64,000 bases of DNA from an uncultured Tolumonas sp. (lineage in GTDB: Bacteria > Pseudomonadota > Gammaproteobacteria > Enterobacterales > Aeromonadaceae). Below are positions 37,160-47,149 of this stretch, piece by piece. A program made the position numbers and the translations under genes. Below the pieces are notes generated by a model. The model was not told where the DNA came from. It saw only the letters and a program-made list of their open reading frames with translations, and made no database searches. How positions within the stretch are numbered: the stretch's first letter is position 1; each line of letters begins with the position of its first letter. Location: NCBI RefSeq assembly GCF_963676665.1, contig NZ_OY781378.1, forward strand, positions 774,001 through 838,000, read 5' to 3'.

Positions 37160-38542
37160 TCAGTAATTACGCAGTGCGATGAATGCACGCTGGATTTTGT
37201 CCGCATCTTTGATGCCGGGCGCGCTTTCTACACCAGAATTTAAATCCACACCGAGGCAACCGACTTTGATAGCCTCCGGGATGTTTTCCGGGTTAATACC
37301 ACCGGCCAACATCAGTTTTTCTTTCGGTAAATCAGCCAGCAGCGACCAATCGAACGCATGACCCGTGCCGCCACTTTGATTGCCAACTTTGCTATCGAGT
37401 AGCACACGATCGGCGGTAAAGTTCAGATCGGGTAATACATCAGTGACCGCAACCGCTTTCCAGATCTGGCAGCCAGGGATGAGCGAACGTAATTTTTTAA
37501 TATAGCTTTCACTTTCATCACCATGGAGTTGTACAGCACTCAGTTGCAGTGTTTCCACCAGTGATTGGATCATCTCTTTGCTTTCGTTACGGAACACACC
37601 CACAAAATTTAGTGGCGCAGCTTCGGTAATGGCGCGAGCCTGTGCGACAGAAACATGTCGTGGGCTGCCTTCCACAAAGATCAAACCGCCGAACACGGCA
37701 CCTGCGGCATAAGCTGCTTTGGCATCTTCAGCACGAGTCAGGCCACAGACTTTGTTTTGTCCCAAAATCAGTTTGCGGCACGCCATATCCAGATCAGCTT
37801 CTTCCATCAGTGAACTACCAACCAAGAACCCATTAGCGTAATGCGCCAGCTCTTTCACCTGTGCATGGTGATAGATACCAGATTCACAGATCACCACGCG
37901 ATCTTTGGGTACTAAAGGCGCCAGTTCGCGAGTGCGGTTCAGATCGATTTTCAGATCGCGCAGGTCACGGTTGTTGATGCCAATGACTTCCGCACCCAGT
38001 TCAATTGCACGGTTGATCTCTTCTTCGCTGATCGCTTCGGTCAGAACTCCCATGTTCAGCGATTTAGCAACCGCGGCCAGTTCACGATATCGCTCATCAT
38101 TTAACACCGACAGCATCAGTAACACGGCATCAGCCTGATGATGACGCGCCAGATAGATCTGATACGGGTCGATGATGAAATCTTTACACAACACCGGTAC
38201 GGAAACTTCTTTGCGTACTTGCGGCAGGAAAGCAAAATCGCCCTGAAAGTATTTTTCATCAGTTAACACAGAGATCGCAGAGGCATATTTGCCGTAAACT
38301 TTAGCAATCGCTGATGGTGAAAAATCATTTCGGATCAGTCCTTTGGAAGGAGATGCTTTTTTACATTCCAGAATAAATGCTGTTTTGCCACGTAAGCCGC
38401 CGACGAAGTCACGATCACTTGGTGTCAGTGTCGCTTGGAAAGTTTCCAATGGCTGGCTGACCTTTCGTGCGGCAATCCAAATTTCTTTGTCTGCAACAAT
38501 TTTACCCAGCACGGTCGAGGCGAGCGCCTGATTAAACAACAT
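37160..38542 (-). CDS. trpCF: bifunctional indole-3-glycerol-phosphate synthase / PRA isomerase
   Basis: 460 residues, a fusion. Residues ~1-255 are TrpC (FILECKKASPSKG, LCKDFIIDPYQIYLARHHQADAVLLM, IGINNRDLRDL, CESGIY). Residues ~258-460 are TrpF (KVCGLTRAEDA with its catalytic Cys, FVGVFRN, VQLHGDE, LLDSKVGNQSGGTG, LAGGINPENI). The same fusion is found in E. coli and Vibrio. Four bases separate it from trpD. Confidence 0.97.
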   Translation of the reverse strand: MLFNQALASTVLGKIVADKEIWIAARKVSQPLETFQATLTPSDRDFVGGLRGKTAFILECKKASPSKGLIRNDFSPSAIAKVYGKYASAISVLTDEKYFQGDFAFLPQVRKEVSVPVLCKDFIIDPYQIYLARHHQADAVLLMLSVLNDERYRELAAVAKSLNMGVLTEAISEEEINRAIELGAEVIGINNRDLRDLKIDLNRTRELAPLVPKDRVVICESGIYHHAQVKELAHYANGFLVGSSLMEEADLDMACRKLILGQNKVCGLTRAEDAKAAYAAGAVFGGLIFVEGSPRHVSVAQARAITEAAPLNFVGVFRNESKEMIQSLVETLQLSAVQLHGDESESYIKKLRSLIPGCQIWKAVAVTDVLPDLNFTADRVLLDSKVGNQSGGTGHAFDWSLLADLPKEKLMLAGGINPENIPEAIKVGCLGVDLNSGVESAPGIKDADKIQRAFIALRNY

Positions 38543-38546
38543 CCTG

Positions 38547-39557
38547 TTACTCCTTATGACTCAACGTAGCGAGTTGAGTGACTTTATCCAAGGCATCGCC
38601 GCTGCGCAGTGTTTCAATCGCCAATTCCGCACCTTGTTTCAGGTCATCAGCTTTTCCGCCCATGACTAATAGCGGTGACAGATTGATGGCAATGGCGGCT
38701 TGTTGTGCGTCCGTGCCTTTACCGGCTAATAGATTTTCAGTGATCTTGCGGTTTTCATCCGGATCACCGCCACGAATGGCTTCCAGCGTGTAATATTTCA
38801 GGCCAAAATCGGCCGGTGTCAGCGTGTGGTAACGAATATGTTCACCATGAATTTCAGCTACCTGTGTTTCACCATGGACTGCGATTTCATCCAGCCCACT
38901 GCCATAAACGACCATGCCTTTTTGTAAGCCCAGCTCACGTAAGGTTTCAGCGATCGGTTCCAGTAACAACTCGGAATAAACACCCATCAACTGATAGGTT
39001 GGGCGGGCCGGGTTGATCAAAGGGCCGAGCACATTAAAGATGGTGCGGGTTTTTAATGCCTGACGAACGGGAGCGGCGAAGCGCATCCCGCTGTGATATT
39101 GCGGTGCAAACAGGAAACAGATATTTGCTTCATCCAGACAATGACGCGCGGTTTCCGGGCTCATATCCAGCTTAATACCGAGTTTATCCAGCAAATCTGA
39201 TGAACCGGTTTTGGATGACACACTGCGGTTGCCGTGTTTCGCGACTTTAATGCCACAGGTGGCGCCAACGATAGCAGCAGTAGTAGAGATATTAATGGTA
39301 TGCAAACCATCACCACCAGTGCCGACGATATCGCAAAACTCGTAATCTGGACGTGGGAAATGTTTGGCAGCAGCAATCAGTGCTTTGGCGGCACCCACGA
39401 TTTCAGACGGGCTTTCGCCTTTGACTTTCAGTGCCGTCAACAATGAAGAGAGCACGAGCGGGTCCATCTCACCACGTAAGACTTCACCAAACAGTTGTTC
39501 GCTTTGAACGCTGGTTAATGACTCACCACGGTATAACCCTTCCAGAGAAACTGTCAT
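38547..39557 (-). CDS. trpD: anthranilate phosphoribosyltransferase
   Basis: 336 residues. VGTGGDGLHTINISTTAAIV is the PRPP-binding signature, KHGNRSVSSKTGSSDLLDKLG the anthranilate site, and FAPQYHSGMRFAAPVRQAL follows. It is a separate gene, unlike the TrpGD fusion of E. coli. Its start lies one base after the trpG stop. Confidence 0.97.
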   Translation of the reverse strand: MTVSLEGLYRGESLTSVQSEQLFGEVLRGEMDPLVLSSLLTALKVKGESPSEIVGAAKALIAAAKHFPRPDYEFCDIVGTGGDGLHTINISTTAAIVGATCGIKVAKHGNRSVSSKTGSSDLLDKLGIKLDMSPETARHCLDEANICFLFAPQYHSGMRFAAPVRQALKTRTIFNVLGPLINPARPTYQLMGVYSELLLEPIAETLRELGLQKGMVVYGSGLDEIAVHGETQVAEIHGEHIRYHTLTPADFGLKYYTLEAIRGGDPDENRKITENLLAGKGTDAQQAAIAINLSPLLVMGGKADDLKQGAELAIETLRSGDALDKVTQLATLSHKE

Positions 39558-39558
39558 T

Positions 39559-40158
39559 TCAGACCTCCTTGTCTTTTCCAGTGATAAAGGCCAGGCTCTG
39601 TGTCAGCAGTTGCGCACCTTCTGTCGTCATGATTGACTCAGGGTGGAACTGGAAGCCCATCACGCGATCGGCGCGGTGTAATACGGCCATCGGCATTTCG
39701 CCGAAACGAGCAATCACTTCCAGTTCATCCGGCACATAAGTGGCGACCAGTGAATGGTAGCGAGCGACCGGTAGTGGCTGACTCATACCCACGAACATGT
39801 CTTTACCACTGTGTTCGATTTTCGATACTTTACCATGAACGAACTCGCCGGCAGAGCCTACGGTGCCGCCGTAATATTCGCAGATCGCCTGATGACCAAG
39901 GCATATGCCAATGATCGGCACTTTGCCGCGGCATAAACCAATCAGCTCAATCATACAACCGGCTTCGTGTGGTGCTCCTGGGCCAGGGGAAAGCACCAGC
40001 ACCGGATTATCGGAACTTGCCATGATCTGATTAAAAATCTGCTGGGCGGGCAGATTGTTACGATAAATCTTTACGTTATGCCCAAGGCTGCGAAACTGAT
40101 CGACCAAGTTATAAGTAAATGAGTCGAAGTTATCTAACAGAAAAATGGTGTTAGCCAT
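39559..40158 (-). CDS. trpG: anthranilate synthase glutamine amidotransferase component
   Basis: 199 residues from ATG 40158, which follows a strong AGGAGG; the frame opens 27 codons earlier inside trp[28 protein letters not shown], the nucleophile Cys in GICLGHQAI and the His/Glu pair in GFQFHPESI are all present. It supplies ammonia to TrpE. The start overlaps the trpE stop by 8 bases. Confidence 0.97.
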   Translation of the reverse strand: MANTIFLLDNFDSFTYNLVDQFRSLGHNVKIYRNNLPAQQIFNQIMASSDNPVLVLSPGPGAPHEAGCMIELIGLCRGKVPIIGICLGHQAICEYYGGTVGSAGEFVHGKVSKIEHSGKDMFVGMSQPLPVARYHSLVATYVPDELEVIARFGEMPMAVLHRADRVMGFQFHPESIMTTEGAQLLTQSLAFITGKDKEV

Positions 40159-41779
40159 GAGCGGCCTCCTTGTGCATTTGTGCCGCTTGCGAGGCTTGGG
40201 CGGTAATTGCAGCCAGTGTGGTGCCGTGTGCCAGTGCAATAGCGTTTAATACCGCAGCGGCTTTACCGCGAGTTTCATCAGCTTCTGCCTGTGGTTTGGA
40301 ATCAAACACCACACCAGCGCCAGCTTGCACATACGCAATGCCATTTTTTACAAACGCTGAACGGATCACGATGCAGGTATCCATATCGCCATCGCTATTC
40401 AGATAACCTACCGCGCCACCGTAGCTGCCTCGGCGTTTTTGTTCCACTTCACGGATAAGTTCTGATGCACGGATTTTCGGCGCGCCAGTCAGGGTGCCCA
40501 TGTTCATGCAAGCCTGATACGCGTGCAGCGCATCCAGATCGTGACGCAGTGTGCCAACGACACGGGAAACTAAGTGCATCACATGGCTGTAACGATCGAC
40601 TTTCAACAGGTCTTTGACATAACGGCTGCCAGGTTCGCTGATGCGGGCAATGTCGTTACGCGCCAGATCAACCAGCATCATATGTTCGGCAGTTTCTTTA
40701 GTGTCTTGTCGCAGTTCCAATTCTAAACGACCGTCGAGATCGAGATTGATCGAACCATCGGCATTCAGACCGCGACGACGCGTGCCGGCAATCGGGTACA
40801 TTTCCACCTGACGGCTCTTATGCTCGAATTTCACCGCACTTTCTGGGGAAGCGCCAAACAGGGTGAAATCCTGATCGTTCATGTAGAACATATACGGGCT
40901 TGGGTTGGTGCGTTTCAGTTCGCGGTAAGCGATCAACGGTTGTGGGCACGGCAGGCTAAAACAGCGTGATGGCACCACTTGGAAGATATCGCCTTTACGG
41001 ATATTGCCTTTCAGCTTTTCGACATCCGCACAGTAGGTTTTATCGCTCTTATCGACATTTAACTGCGATGGCAGCGTCTCTTTTTTGGACACGGTGCTGG
41101 CGCGGAAATGGTTACAATATTCTTTCAGACTGGCCAGACGATGTTGCAGGCGCGGTAGTTCATGCGCGCCTGATTCGCCACCAAATAAAGCGGCCTGCAG
41201 ATGGGTGGTTTTATGAATGTGGTCGATGTGGATCAGCGTTTCTGCCACATAGAAGCAAAAATCGGGGCAGGTGTTATCGCTGTCAGCGACATTCGGTAGG
41301 CGCTCAAAATTGGCAATTAAGTCGTAGGCAAAGATCCCACCGAGGAACAGGTTAACGGCTTCGGCATCGACACTGTGAGTGAGCAGGGTGCGCAGGCTGT
41401 CTAATACTGACAGTGCTTTCAGACGGCTGTCTTCATCCTGAATATCGGTATTTTCAGGGAAAATAAGCTGTAACTGGTTGGCTTCGCGTTGCTTGTTGAC
41501 GCTATCCGGCAGCGTAGCGGACAACAAATTCAGCACCGCTTCGCCGTTACTGTTCAGTGCGGTGGCGGTGACGGTGTGGCCTTGGCAGACCATACGAACG
41601 CAGGCATCAATCAGCAGCATGCTCTGGGTGCCGGTTTTAGTATCGATCTCGGCGGACTCCAGCAGCAGACTGTTATCTGCCGGTTCCGTCAGTTGGGTAA
41701 ACAGTTCTAATGGGTCAGCGACATAATGAGCTTTCTCACGCAGCGTGAGACGTTGACCGGTTGGGAGAGAAGGGCTCAT
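40151..41779 (-). CDS. trpE: anthranilate synthase component I
   Basis: 542 residues. LLLESAEI is the tryptophan-feedback site (LLES); the chorismate-binding core includes [48 protein letters not shown] and [15 protein letters not shown]. First structural gene of trpEGDCFBA; all genes are 0-21 bases apart or overlap. Transcription is controlled by the attenuator upstream. Confidence 0.97.
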   Translation of the reverse strand: MSPSLPTGQRLTLREKAHYVADPLELFTQLTEPADNSLLLESAEIDTKTGTQSMLLIDACVRMVCQGHTVTATALNSNGEAVLNLLSATLPDSVNKQREANQLQLIFPENTDIQDEDSRLKALSVLDSLRTLLTHSVDAEAVNLFLGGIFAYDLIANFERLPNVADSDNTCPDFCFYVAETLIHIDHIHKTTHLQAALFGGESGAHELPRLQHRLASLKEYCNHFRASTVSKKETLPSQLNVDKSDKTYCADVEKLKGNIRKGDIFQVVPSRCFSLPCPQPLIAYRELKRTNPSPYMFYMNDQDFTLFGASPESAVKFEHKSRQVEMYPIAGTRRRGLNADGSINLDLDGRLELELRQDTKETAEHMMLVDLARNDIARISEPGSRYVKDLLKVDRYSHVMHLVSRVVGTLRHDLDALHAYQACMNMGTLTGAPKIRASELIREVEQKRRGSYGGAVGYLNSDGDMDTCIVIRSAFVKNGIAYVQAGAGVVFDSKPQAEADETRGKAAAVLNAIALAHGTTLAAITAQASQAAQMHKEAAHG

Positions 41780-41926
41780 AGTTGTACTCCCGCGTTTGAT
41801 AATTGCATGACGTTACTCCTTAAGACAAAAAATGATGGTTAACAATGGGTTAATCAGCTTTTTTGCCATCGCCATGTCTGTTTATGTCGCCGAATCATTT
41901 GATCGTCCCTGTAATATTTTGCGTAT

Positions 41927-41955
41927 AAAAAAAAGACCCGCTATGCTAGCGGGCC
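41927..41955 (-). terminator. trp attenuator (rho-independent)
   Basis: On the minus strand GGCCCGCTA-GCA-TAGCGGGTC is followed by eight T (the A run at 41927-41934). Upstream GCGGG (near 42005-42009) can pair with the CCCGC of this stem and so form the antiterminator. The hairpin sits between the leader peptide and trpE, about 150 bases before its start. Confidence 0.92.
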
Positions 41956-42011
41956 TTATTGGGAATTCTGTCTGCTTTATTTTTGAAAATAGCCGAAACC
42001 CCACACCCGCT

Positions 42012-42062
42012 TTAAGGAGTGTGCCACCACCAACGAAAGGTTTGGGTTAGGATATTTGACAT
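42012..42062 (-). CDS. trpL: trp operon leader peptide
   Basis: A 16-codon reading frame, MSNILTQTFRWWWHTP, with three consecutive Trp codons (TGG at 42024-42032). It ends in TAA just before the sequence that can pair with the leader (CACAC with GTGTG). Ribosome stalling at the Trp codons under tryptophan shortage would favour the antiterminator and so expression of trpE. It is too short for standard gene finders. No strong Shine-Dalgarno sequence is visible. Confidence 0.93.
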   Translation of the reverse strand: MSNILTQTFRWWWHTP

Positions 42063-42094
42063 TTTCAAAACCAAGTTCAGTTAAAGTGGTTACA

Positions 42095-42123
42095 GTTAAA
42101 CGATATTGACAGTTGTTTGTCAA
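42095..42123 (-). promoter_or_regulatory. trp operon promoter
   Basis: On the minus strand, -35 TTGACA (42118-42123), a 17-base spacer and -10-like TTTAAC (42095-42100) lie 33 bases before trpL. The perfect -35 and spacing are convincing; the -10 is weak. TAACTG repeats in the region could belong to a TrpR operator, but I do not see a clear one. Confidence 0.65.
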
Positions 42124-42156
42124 GTTCCTTTTTGCAATTGAACCACGAGAACGTGA

Positions 42157-43020
42157 ATGCGAATAGATTTACACAGTCACTCCACCTGTTCGGATGGCCA
42201 TTTATCGCCGGCAGAGCTGGTTGCTCGTGCAGTTGAAAAAGGCGTGAATGTTCTGGCGTTGACCGATCACGATACGGTAGACGGTATCGCGCTCGCGCAG
42301 GCGGCGATTGATGCTGATGCGTTACCCTTACATTTACTCTCCGGTGTGGAAATATCTTGCACCTGGGATGCCATCGAAGTGCATGTTGTGGGTTTGCAGG
42401 TTGATACTCAAAGCCCGGCATTGTTAGCACTGCTGGAGAGCCAAGCTCAGGCGCGGACAGCGCGCGGTGTCGAGTTAGGCAATCGTCTGGAAAAAAATAA
42501 GCTCCCCGGTTGTTATGAAGGGGCGGTTGCGCTGGCGAACGGCGGCATGCTGACGCGTTCGCATTTTGCCCACTATCTGGTTGAGCAAAAGCATTGTAAG
42601 ACTATGCAAAATGCGTTTGACCGTTATTTGTCGCGTGGTGCGCGTGCTTATGTGCCACATCACTGGGCCAGCATTGAAGAAGTTGTAACAGCCATTCATG
42701 CGGCGGGCGGGGTTGCTGTGTTGGCGCATCCTGGCCGTTATAAACTTTCTACTAAGTGGCTGAAACGTCTTCTGGTATTATTTAAAGAAGCTGGTGGCGA
42801 TGCCATCGAAGTGAGTTTATGTCAGCAAAGTCCGCATGAGCGGTCAACGCTGGGTCAGTATTGCCGCGATTACGGATTTATGGCATCAGTTGGCTCAGAT
42901 TTTCATACACCGCTACCTTGGGTTGAGTTAGGTAAAAACTTGTGGCTCCCTAAGGATGTGACGCCCGTCTGGCATGTTTTTTCTGCATTTCCTGACGTCC
43001 CGCAAGGGGAGGAATTATGA
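42157..43020 (+). CDS. rnm: 5'-3' exoribonuclease Rnm (PHP domain; formerly TrpH/YciV)
   Basis: 287 residues. The PHP metal motifs HSHSTCSDG, LTDHDT, GVEISC, VLAHPGRY and GSDFH are all present. In E. coli Rnm (RNase AM) matures the 5' end of 5S rRNA and degrades short RNAs. It is divergent from the trp operon, as in E. coli, and starts a run of genes (rnm-yciO-rluB-queC) in which each one overlaps or closely follows the previous. Confidence 0.94.
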   Translation: MRIDLHSHSTCSDGHLSPAELVARAVEKGVNVLALTDHDTVDGIALAQAAIDADALPLHLLSGVEISCTWDAIEVHVVGLQVDTQSPALLALLESQAQARTARGVELGNRLEKNKLPGCYEGAVALANGGMLTRSHFAHYLVEQKHCKTMQNAFDRYLSRGARAYVPHHWASIEEVVTAIHAAGGVAVLAHPGRYKLSTKWLKRLLVLFKEAGGDAIEVSLCQQSPHERSTLGQYCRDYGFMASVGSDFHTPLPWVELGKNLWLPKDVTPVWHVFSAFPDVPQGEEL

Positions 43021-43637
43021 GTCAATTTTTTGTTGTTCATCCGGTTAACCCACAAACGCGTCTGATCTCTCAGGCGGTGGGCATTTTGCGTCAAGGCGGT
43101 GTGATCGTTTATCCCACCGATTCCGGTTATGCACTGGGTTGCATGATGGGTGATAAGAGTGCGCTGGAAAAAATCTGTCGCATTCGTCAGTTGGAAGATG
43201 AGCATAATTTTACGTTGTTGTGTAACGATCTTTCGGAGTTGTCGGTGTACGCCAAAATTGATAACACCGCATTCCGACTGATTAAAAATAATACACCCGG
43301 CGCCTATACTTTTATTCTGAAAGCGACCAAAGAAGTGCCACGTCGCCTGATGAACGAAAAAAAGAAAACGATCGGTATCCGTGTACCGACCAATAACATT
43401 GCCCAAGCGTTGTTAACCGAGTTGGGTGAACCATTAATGTCCAGCACCTTGATCCTTCCTGGTCAGGTGTTGGCAGAAGCGGATCCGGAAGAGTTCCGTG
43501 GACAGCTGGAAAAAGTCGTTGATCTGATTATTGATGGCGGAACGCAAGGCGCACAGCCGACCACCGTTATCGATTTCTCGGATGATGAGCCTAAAGTAGT
43601 ACGCTTCGGTGCCGGAGATCCGACACCGTTTGAATGA
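43017..43637 (+). CDS. yciO: YciO family protein (Sua5/YrdC-like)
   Basis: 206 residues. A YrdC-like fold with GGVIVYPTDSGYALGCM and KICRIRQLEDEHNFTLLC, followed by PGAYTFILKATKEVPRRL. It resembles tRNA threonylcarbamoyladenylate synthases, but YciO is not the main TsaC enzyme and its cellular role is unclear. Starts at an ATGA overlap with rnm, so it is translationally coupled. Confidence 0.93.
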   Translation: MSQFFVVHPVNPQTRLISQAVGILRQGGVIVYPTDSGYALGCMMGDKSALEKICRIRQLEDEHNFTLLCNDLSELSVYAKIDNTAFRLIKNNTPGAYTFILKATKEVPRRLMNEKKKTIGIRVPTNNIAQALLTELGEPLMSSTLILPGQVLAEADPEEFRGQLEKVVDLIIDGGTQGAQPTTVIDFSDDEPKVVRFGAGDPTPFE

Positions 43638-43649
43638 TTGAGGCAAAGC

Positions 43650-44696
43650 ATGAGCGAAAAACTGCAAAAAGTACTGGCTCGAGCGGGTGTTGGTTCCCGT
43701 CGTGAGATGGAGACAGTGATTAGTGAAGGCCGTGTCAGTGTGAACGGCAAAGTCGCGACACTGGGCGATCGTGTAGACGCAAGCGCTGCGATCCGTGTTG
43801 ATGGTCATCAGATCACCGTGCCATCGGTAACGGATGTGATCTGTCGCGTGCTGGCTTATCACAAGCCAGAAGGGGAAGTGTGTACCCGTCATGATCCAGA
43901 AGGTCGTCCGACGGTGTTTGACCGTCTGCCGCGCATCAAAGATTCACGCTGGGTGGCGGTGGGTCGTCTGGATGTGAACACATCAGGTCTGTTGCTGTTC
44001 ACCACCGATGGTGAATTGGCGAACCGTCTGATGCACCCAAGTCACGAAGTTGAACGTGAATATGCGGTGCGAGTGTTCGGTGAAGTGACCGAAGGCATGC
44101 TGCAGAAGTTACGCCATGGCGTGCAACTGGAAGATGGCCCGGCGAAGTTTGATAAAATTACCTCTGGCGGTGGTGAAGGTTTGAACCAGTGGTACAACGT
44201 GACCCTGTGTGAAGGCCGTAACCGTGAAGTTCGCCGTTTGTGGGAATCACTGGACGTGCAGGTTAGCCGTCTGATGCGTATCCGTTATGGCGACATCAAA
44301 CTGGACAAAACCTTACCACGCGGTGGCTGGGCTGAATTACAACTGCCGCAGGTGAACTACCTGCGTAAAATGGTGGGTTTACCGCCAGAAGAGCGCAGCA
44401 AAGTCTTCGCGGTAGAAGAACGCCGTAGCGAATTTAAACAGGCTGCACAGATCCGTCGTGCGGTGCGTCGTCACCGTGAACGGACTATTTTGCAAGGCGA
44501 GGAAGTGGTTGGCGAAACACCAACAATTCCACGTCCTAAAACACCGCGTGTAGCTGCGCCAGTAAAACCACAGCGTGATGATGATGTCAGCTGGGAAAAT
44601 GCGCGTCAGCGTCTTCGTGATGGTGAGCCACGCAAAGCGCGCCCGAATGCTAATAACCGTCAGCGTATTACCCGTGCAGGTAAAACAGGTCGTTGA
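43650..44696 (+). CDS. rluB: 23S rRNA pseudouridine(2605) synthase RluB
   Basis: 348 residues from ATG 43650 ([21 protein letters not shown]). An N-terminal S4 RNA-binding domain is followed by the RsuA-type catalytic core with Asp in [18 protein letters not shown] and [13 protein letters not shown]. The C-terminal ~100 residues are Arg/Lys-rich and low in complexity, typical of RluB. The start lies 12 bases after the yciO stop. The stop overlaps the queC leader. Confidence 0.94.
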   Translation: MSEKLQKVLARAGVGSRREMETVISEGRVSVNGKVATLGDRVDASAAIRVDGHQITVPSVTDVICRVLAYHKPEGEVCTRHDPEGRPTVFDRLPRIKDSRWVAVGRLDVNTSGLLLFTTDGELANRLMHPSHEVEREYAVRVFGEVTEGMLQKLRHGVQLEDGPAKFDKITSGGGEGLNQWYNVTLCEGRNREVRRLWESLDVQVSRLMRIRYGDIKLDKTLPRGGWAELQLPQVNYLRKMVGLPPEERSKVFAVEERRSEFKQAAQIRRAVRRHRERTILQGEEVVGETPTIPRPKTPRVAAPVKPQRDDDVSWENARQRLRDGEPRKARPNANNRQRITRAGKTGR

Positions 44697-44698
44697 TC

Positions 44699-45397
44699 AT
44701 GAGCCAGACTAAACGTAAAGCTGTCGTGGTGTTCAGTGGCGGGCAGGATAGCACTACCTGCCTGTTATATGCCGTGCAGCAATATGATGAAGTGCATGCG
44801 ATCACCTTTGATTATGGTCAGCGCCATGTGCAGGAAATTGAAGTTGCCCGTCAGATCGCGACTGATTTAGGTTTAGCCGCGCACAAAGTGCTGGATGTCG
44901 GTCTGCTCAACGAGCTGGCGGTTTCTGCACTGACGCGTGATGCGATCCCGGTCAGTAATGATCTGCAGGAAAATGGCTTACCGAATACGTTTGTACCGGG
45001 CCGCAATATTCTGTTTCTGACCTTAGCTGCGATTTATGCCTATCAGGTGGGAGCTGACACCGTTATCACTGGTGTTTGTGAGACCGATTTCTCCGGTTAC
45101 CCTGATTGCCGCGATGAGTTTGTAAAAGCGTTAAATCATGCGGTCAAGCTGGGTATGGAACGTGATGTTAAGTTTGAAACCCCACTCATGTGGCTTAACA
45201 AAGCAGAAACCTGGGCACTGGCGGATAAAATCGGTCGTCTTGACTATGTGCGTCAGCAAACCCTGACTTGCTATAACGGTGTGATTGGTGATGGTTGTGG
45301 TGAATGCCCGGCCTGTAAATTGCGCGCGAAAGGCTTGCATGATTATCAGCAAACGCCTGATGTGGTTATGGTAGCATTAGATAACAAATTGAACTGA
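44699..45397 (+). CDS. queC: 7-cyano-7-deazaguanine synthase
   Basis: 232 residues from ATG 44699; TTG 44693 is in frame two codons earlier. PP-loop ATPase motif [23 protein letters not shown], and the zinc-binding [10 protein letters not shown] with an earlier Cys in TCYNG. It makes preQ0, the precursor of queuosine. Starts 3 bases after the rluB stop, so it is likely translated from the same message. An ERIC-like repeat follows at once. Confidence 0.95.
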   Translation: MSQTKRKAVVVFSGGQDSTTCLLYAVQQYDEVHAITFDYGQRHVQEIEVARQIATDLGLAAHKVLDVGLLNELAVSALTRDAIPVSNDLQENGLPNTFVPGRNILFLTLAAIYAYQVGADTVITGVCETDFSGYPDCRDEFVKALNHAVKLGMERDVKFETPLMWLNKAETWALADKIGRLDYVRQQTLTCYNGVIGDGCGECPACKLRAKGLHDYQQTPDVVMVALDNKLN

Positions 45398-45398
45398 T

Positions 45399-45525
45399 TA
45401 TACCCTTTGTACTTGAAATTGCAGCGTCGTTGACAGCGTTCACTCGCCCCAATCACATAGCATCTCTATGCTCATGGGGCTCGCTCACTTGTCGCCTTGC
45501 TGCAATTCCAATTACTTTGGGTCTA
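45399..45525. repeat. ERIC-like intergenic palindromic repeat (127 bp)
   Basis: A 127-bp imperfect palindrome between queC and the fRMsr gene. The ends TATACCC and GGGTCTA are inverted, the inner CTTGAAATTGCAGC pairs with GCTGCAATTCCAAT, and the centre has CCCCAATCACATAGC and GCTCATGGGGC. The length and these blocks match the ERIC/IRU element of enterobacteria. Such elements are transcribed into long hairpins and are probably mobilised as non-autonomous elements. Location inside a transcribed spacer is normal for ERIC. Confidence 0.85.
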
Positions 45526-45546
45526 TTTATAAATTTTCAGCATAAT

Positions 45547-45588
45547 AGAAACCAGCTTTCTGCAAAGACTGCTGGTTTCTTCTTTTTG
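45547..45588 (+). terminator. rho-independent terminator
   Basis: GAAACCAGC (45548-45556) pairs with GCTGGTTTC (45571-45579), followed by TTCTTTTTG. It ends the rnm-queC transcript beyond the ERIC-like element. Confidence 0.82.
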
Positions 45589-45627
45589 TGGCGTATGCTT
45601 TTTTTGTATTAATTTTTGGTGAGTAAC

Positions 45628-46080
45628 ATGCAAGAGTTGCAGGGTGAAATAGTTCAACAGGTTTCCGGTTTAGTCAGCGGTGAACCAGATTTAATTGCCA
45701 ACTTATCGAATGTCAGTGCATTACTGAACCAATATTTACCCGATATCAATTGGGTAGGTTTTTACATCATGCGTGATAACGAATTAGTGCTGGGACCATT
45801 TCAGGGGAAAGTTGCTTGTATCCGTATTCCTGTTGGTCGTGGCGTATGTGGCACTGCTGTCGCAACACGCGAAACACAACGGATTGATGACGTGCATGCT
45901 TTTCCTGGCCATATTGCCTGCGATGGTGCCAGTAACTCAGAATTAGTGGTGCCGATCATCGTTAATGATAACGTCGTGGCGGTGCTGGATATTGATAGCC
46001 CGAAACATGCGCGATTTAGTGTGGAAGTTCAGCAAGAAATCGAAGCAGTTGTTGATGTATTAACAGCGCTGAATTGGTAG
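45628..46080 (+). CDS. msrC: GAF-domain free methionine-(R)-sulfoxide reductase
   Basis: 150 residues from ATG 45628, preceded by GGTGAG; other in-frame starts (45616, 45619) are poorer. The single GAF domain has VGFYIMRDNELVLGPFQGK, then Cys residues in VACIRIPVG, GVCGTA and HIACDGAS, which are the catalytic and resolving cysteines of fRMsr. It reduces free Met-R-sulfoxide. E. coli calls it YebR/MsrC. Convergent with a lipoprotein gene. Confidence 0.92.
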   Translation: MQELQGEIVQQVSGLVSGEPDLIANLSNVSALLNQYLPDINWVGFYIMRDNELVLGPFQGKVACIRIPVGRGVCGTAVATRETQRIDDVHAFPGHIACDGASNSELVVPIIVNDNVVAVLDIDSPKHARFSVEVQQEIEAVVDVLTALNW

Positions 46081-46108
46081 AAAACCGGCCAGTAGTAACT
46101 GGCCGGCA
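46081..46108 (-). terminator. rho-independent terminator of the DUF4382 gene
   Basis: CCGGCCAGT pairs with ACTGGCCGG around AGTA; on the minus strand it is followed by TTTTC, so it ends the lipoprotein transcript. It lies 10 bases after that gene's stop. Confidence 0.75.
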
Positions 46109-46117
46109 ATCGTGTCG

Positions 46118-47149
46118 TTATGGTGTGACAAAGCTATTCGTGATGGCAGTTGCGCCACTACTGCTGGGAGCAACTATGCCGGTATGTACTTCGGCAATAT
46201 TGGGTACAAAGGTACTTTCATTTCCATTATCACTAAGCGTATCGTTTGCTGCATTGCAAACCAGCGCCACATCATAGGTACCAGGTTCCACATAATTCAG
46301 TTGATAAGAACTGACATTGTCTGTGGTAGACACTAAAGAGGTTACTACTGGGCCACCATTGGCCGGATCATACTCGATCCCCAAATAAGGTGGTGTAATG
46401 TTATCGCTGTTGTAGAGGTAGACACCTGCAGTGCTCAGATCTCCGCCGCAATACAGGCTGTTCACATTACCTGAAATCGTGCTCAGTGTGCTGACACTCA
46501 GCAATTTGACCCCAGTGGGTTTCAGTTTGTAGTAGGTATTGGTGCCAGGTAACACCAGCGCATGTCGTAAATTAAACTCTAACTGGAACGAAAGAACGCC
46601 GCCAATTGCTGCAGTAAATGGTGTCGTAGTTTTGACTTCACCACTTGGAACTTGTAATGGCAGTATCGTACCGTCTGATTCTTCCACATAGGAGGTTGGT
46701 TGAGCCGTGGCGATGCCAGCGGTATCGTTCAGGAAATTAGTGCGTCCATCTTCAACCATTAGCCGTAACTGTTCATATGTGCCGCTGGGGATGGATGTAT
46801 TGGTCAGCAGAGCTTGCTTTGCGCCGTTTCGATATTTCAACAGATCGAGATACAAAAAGGCCGGATTACCCGACGTATCCTGAGGTATGGTATAACCAGT
46901 GGGCAAACAGCCGTCGTTGTTGGTGGTTTGCAAAAGATTCAGATTGCTCCAGACTGATTCAGTACTGGAACCATTCAGTTTTAGCCGCAGGCCATTAATT
47001 GCAATACAGACTTTCCGCGCACTATCTACTGGTGCATCAGAAATAGCTAAATTTAGTTTAGTTGTAGCACTACTTCCATCGCCACCACCCCCACCACAGC
47101 CTGCCAATAGCAGCATTAGTGTGAGAGCGTAACCAGATTGATGTTTCAT
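46118..47149 (-). CDS. DUF4382 domain lipoprotein
   Basis: 343 residues from ATG 47149, preceded by AGGAG at 9 bases; TTG 47158 is less likely. The lipobox LLAGC is followed by a Gly5 run (CGGGGG), then LNLAISDAPVDSARKVCIAINGLRL, the opening of DUF4382. A beta-rich region with conserved YLDLLKYRNGAKQALL and a C-terminal repeat domain (ISGNV, YLGIEYDPANG, YVEPGTYDVALVC) follow. Surface or periplasmic outer-membrane lipoprotein of unknown role. Monocistronic with its own terminator. Confidence 0.82.
   Translation of the reverse strand: MKHQSGYALTLMLLLAGCGGGGGDGSSATTKLNLAISDAPVDSARKVCIAINGLRLKLNGSSTESVWSNLNLLQTTNNDGCLPTGYTIPQDTSGNPAFLYLDLLKYRNGAKQALLTNTSIPSGTYEQLRLMVEDGRTNFLNDTAGIATAQPTSYVEESDGTILPLQVPSGEVKTTTPFTAAIGGVLSFQLEFNLRHALVLPGTNTYYKLKPTGVKLLSVSTLSTISGNVNSLYCGGDLSTAGVYLYNSDNITPPYLGIEYDPANGGPVVTSLVSTTDNVSSYQLNYVEPGTYDVALVCNAANDTLSDNGNESTFVPNIAEVHTGIVAPSSSGATAITNSFVTP

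Noticed and set aside
40966..41355. 129-aa ORF opposite trpE
   Set aside because: Antisense shadow of trpE with unlikely composition (Arg/His/Cys-rich).
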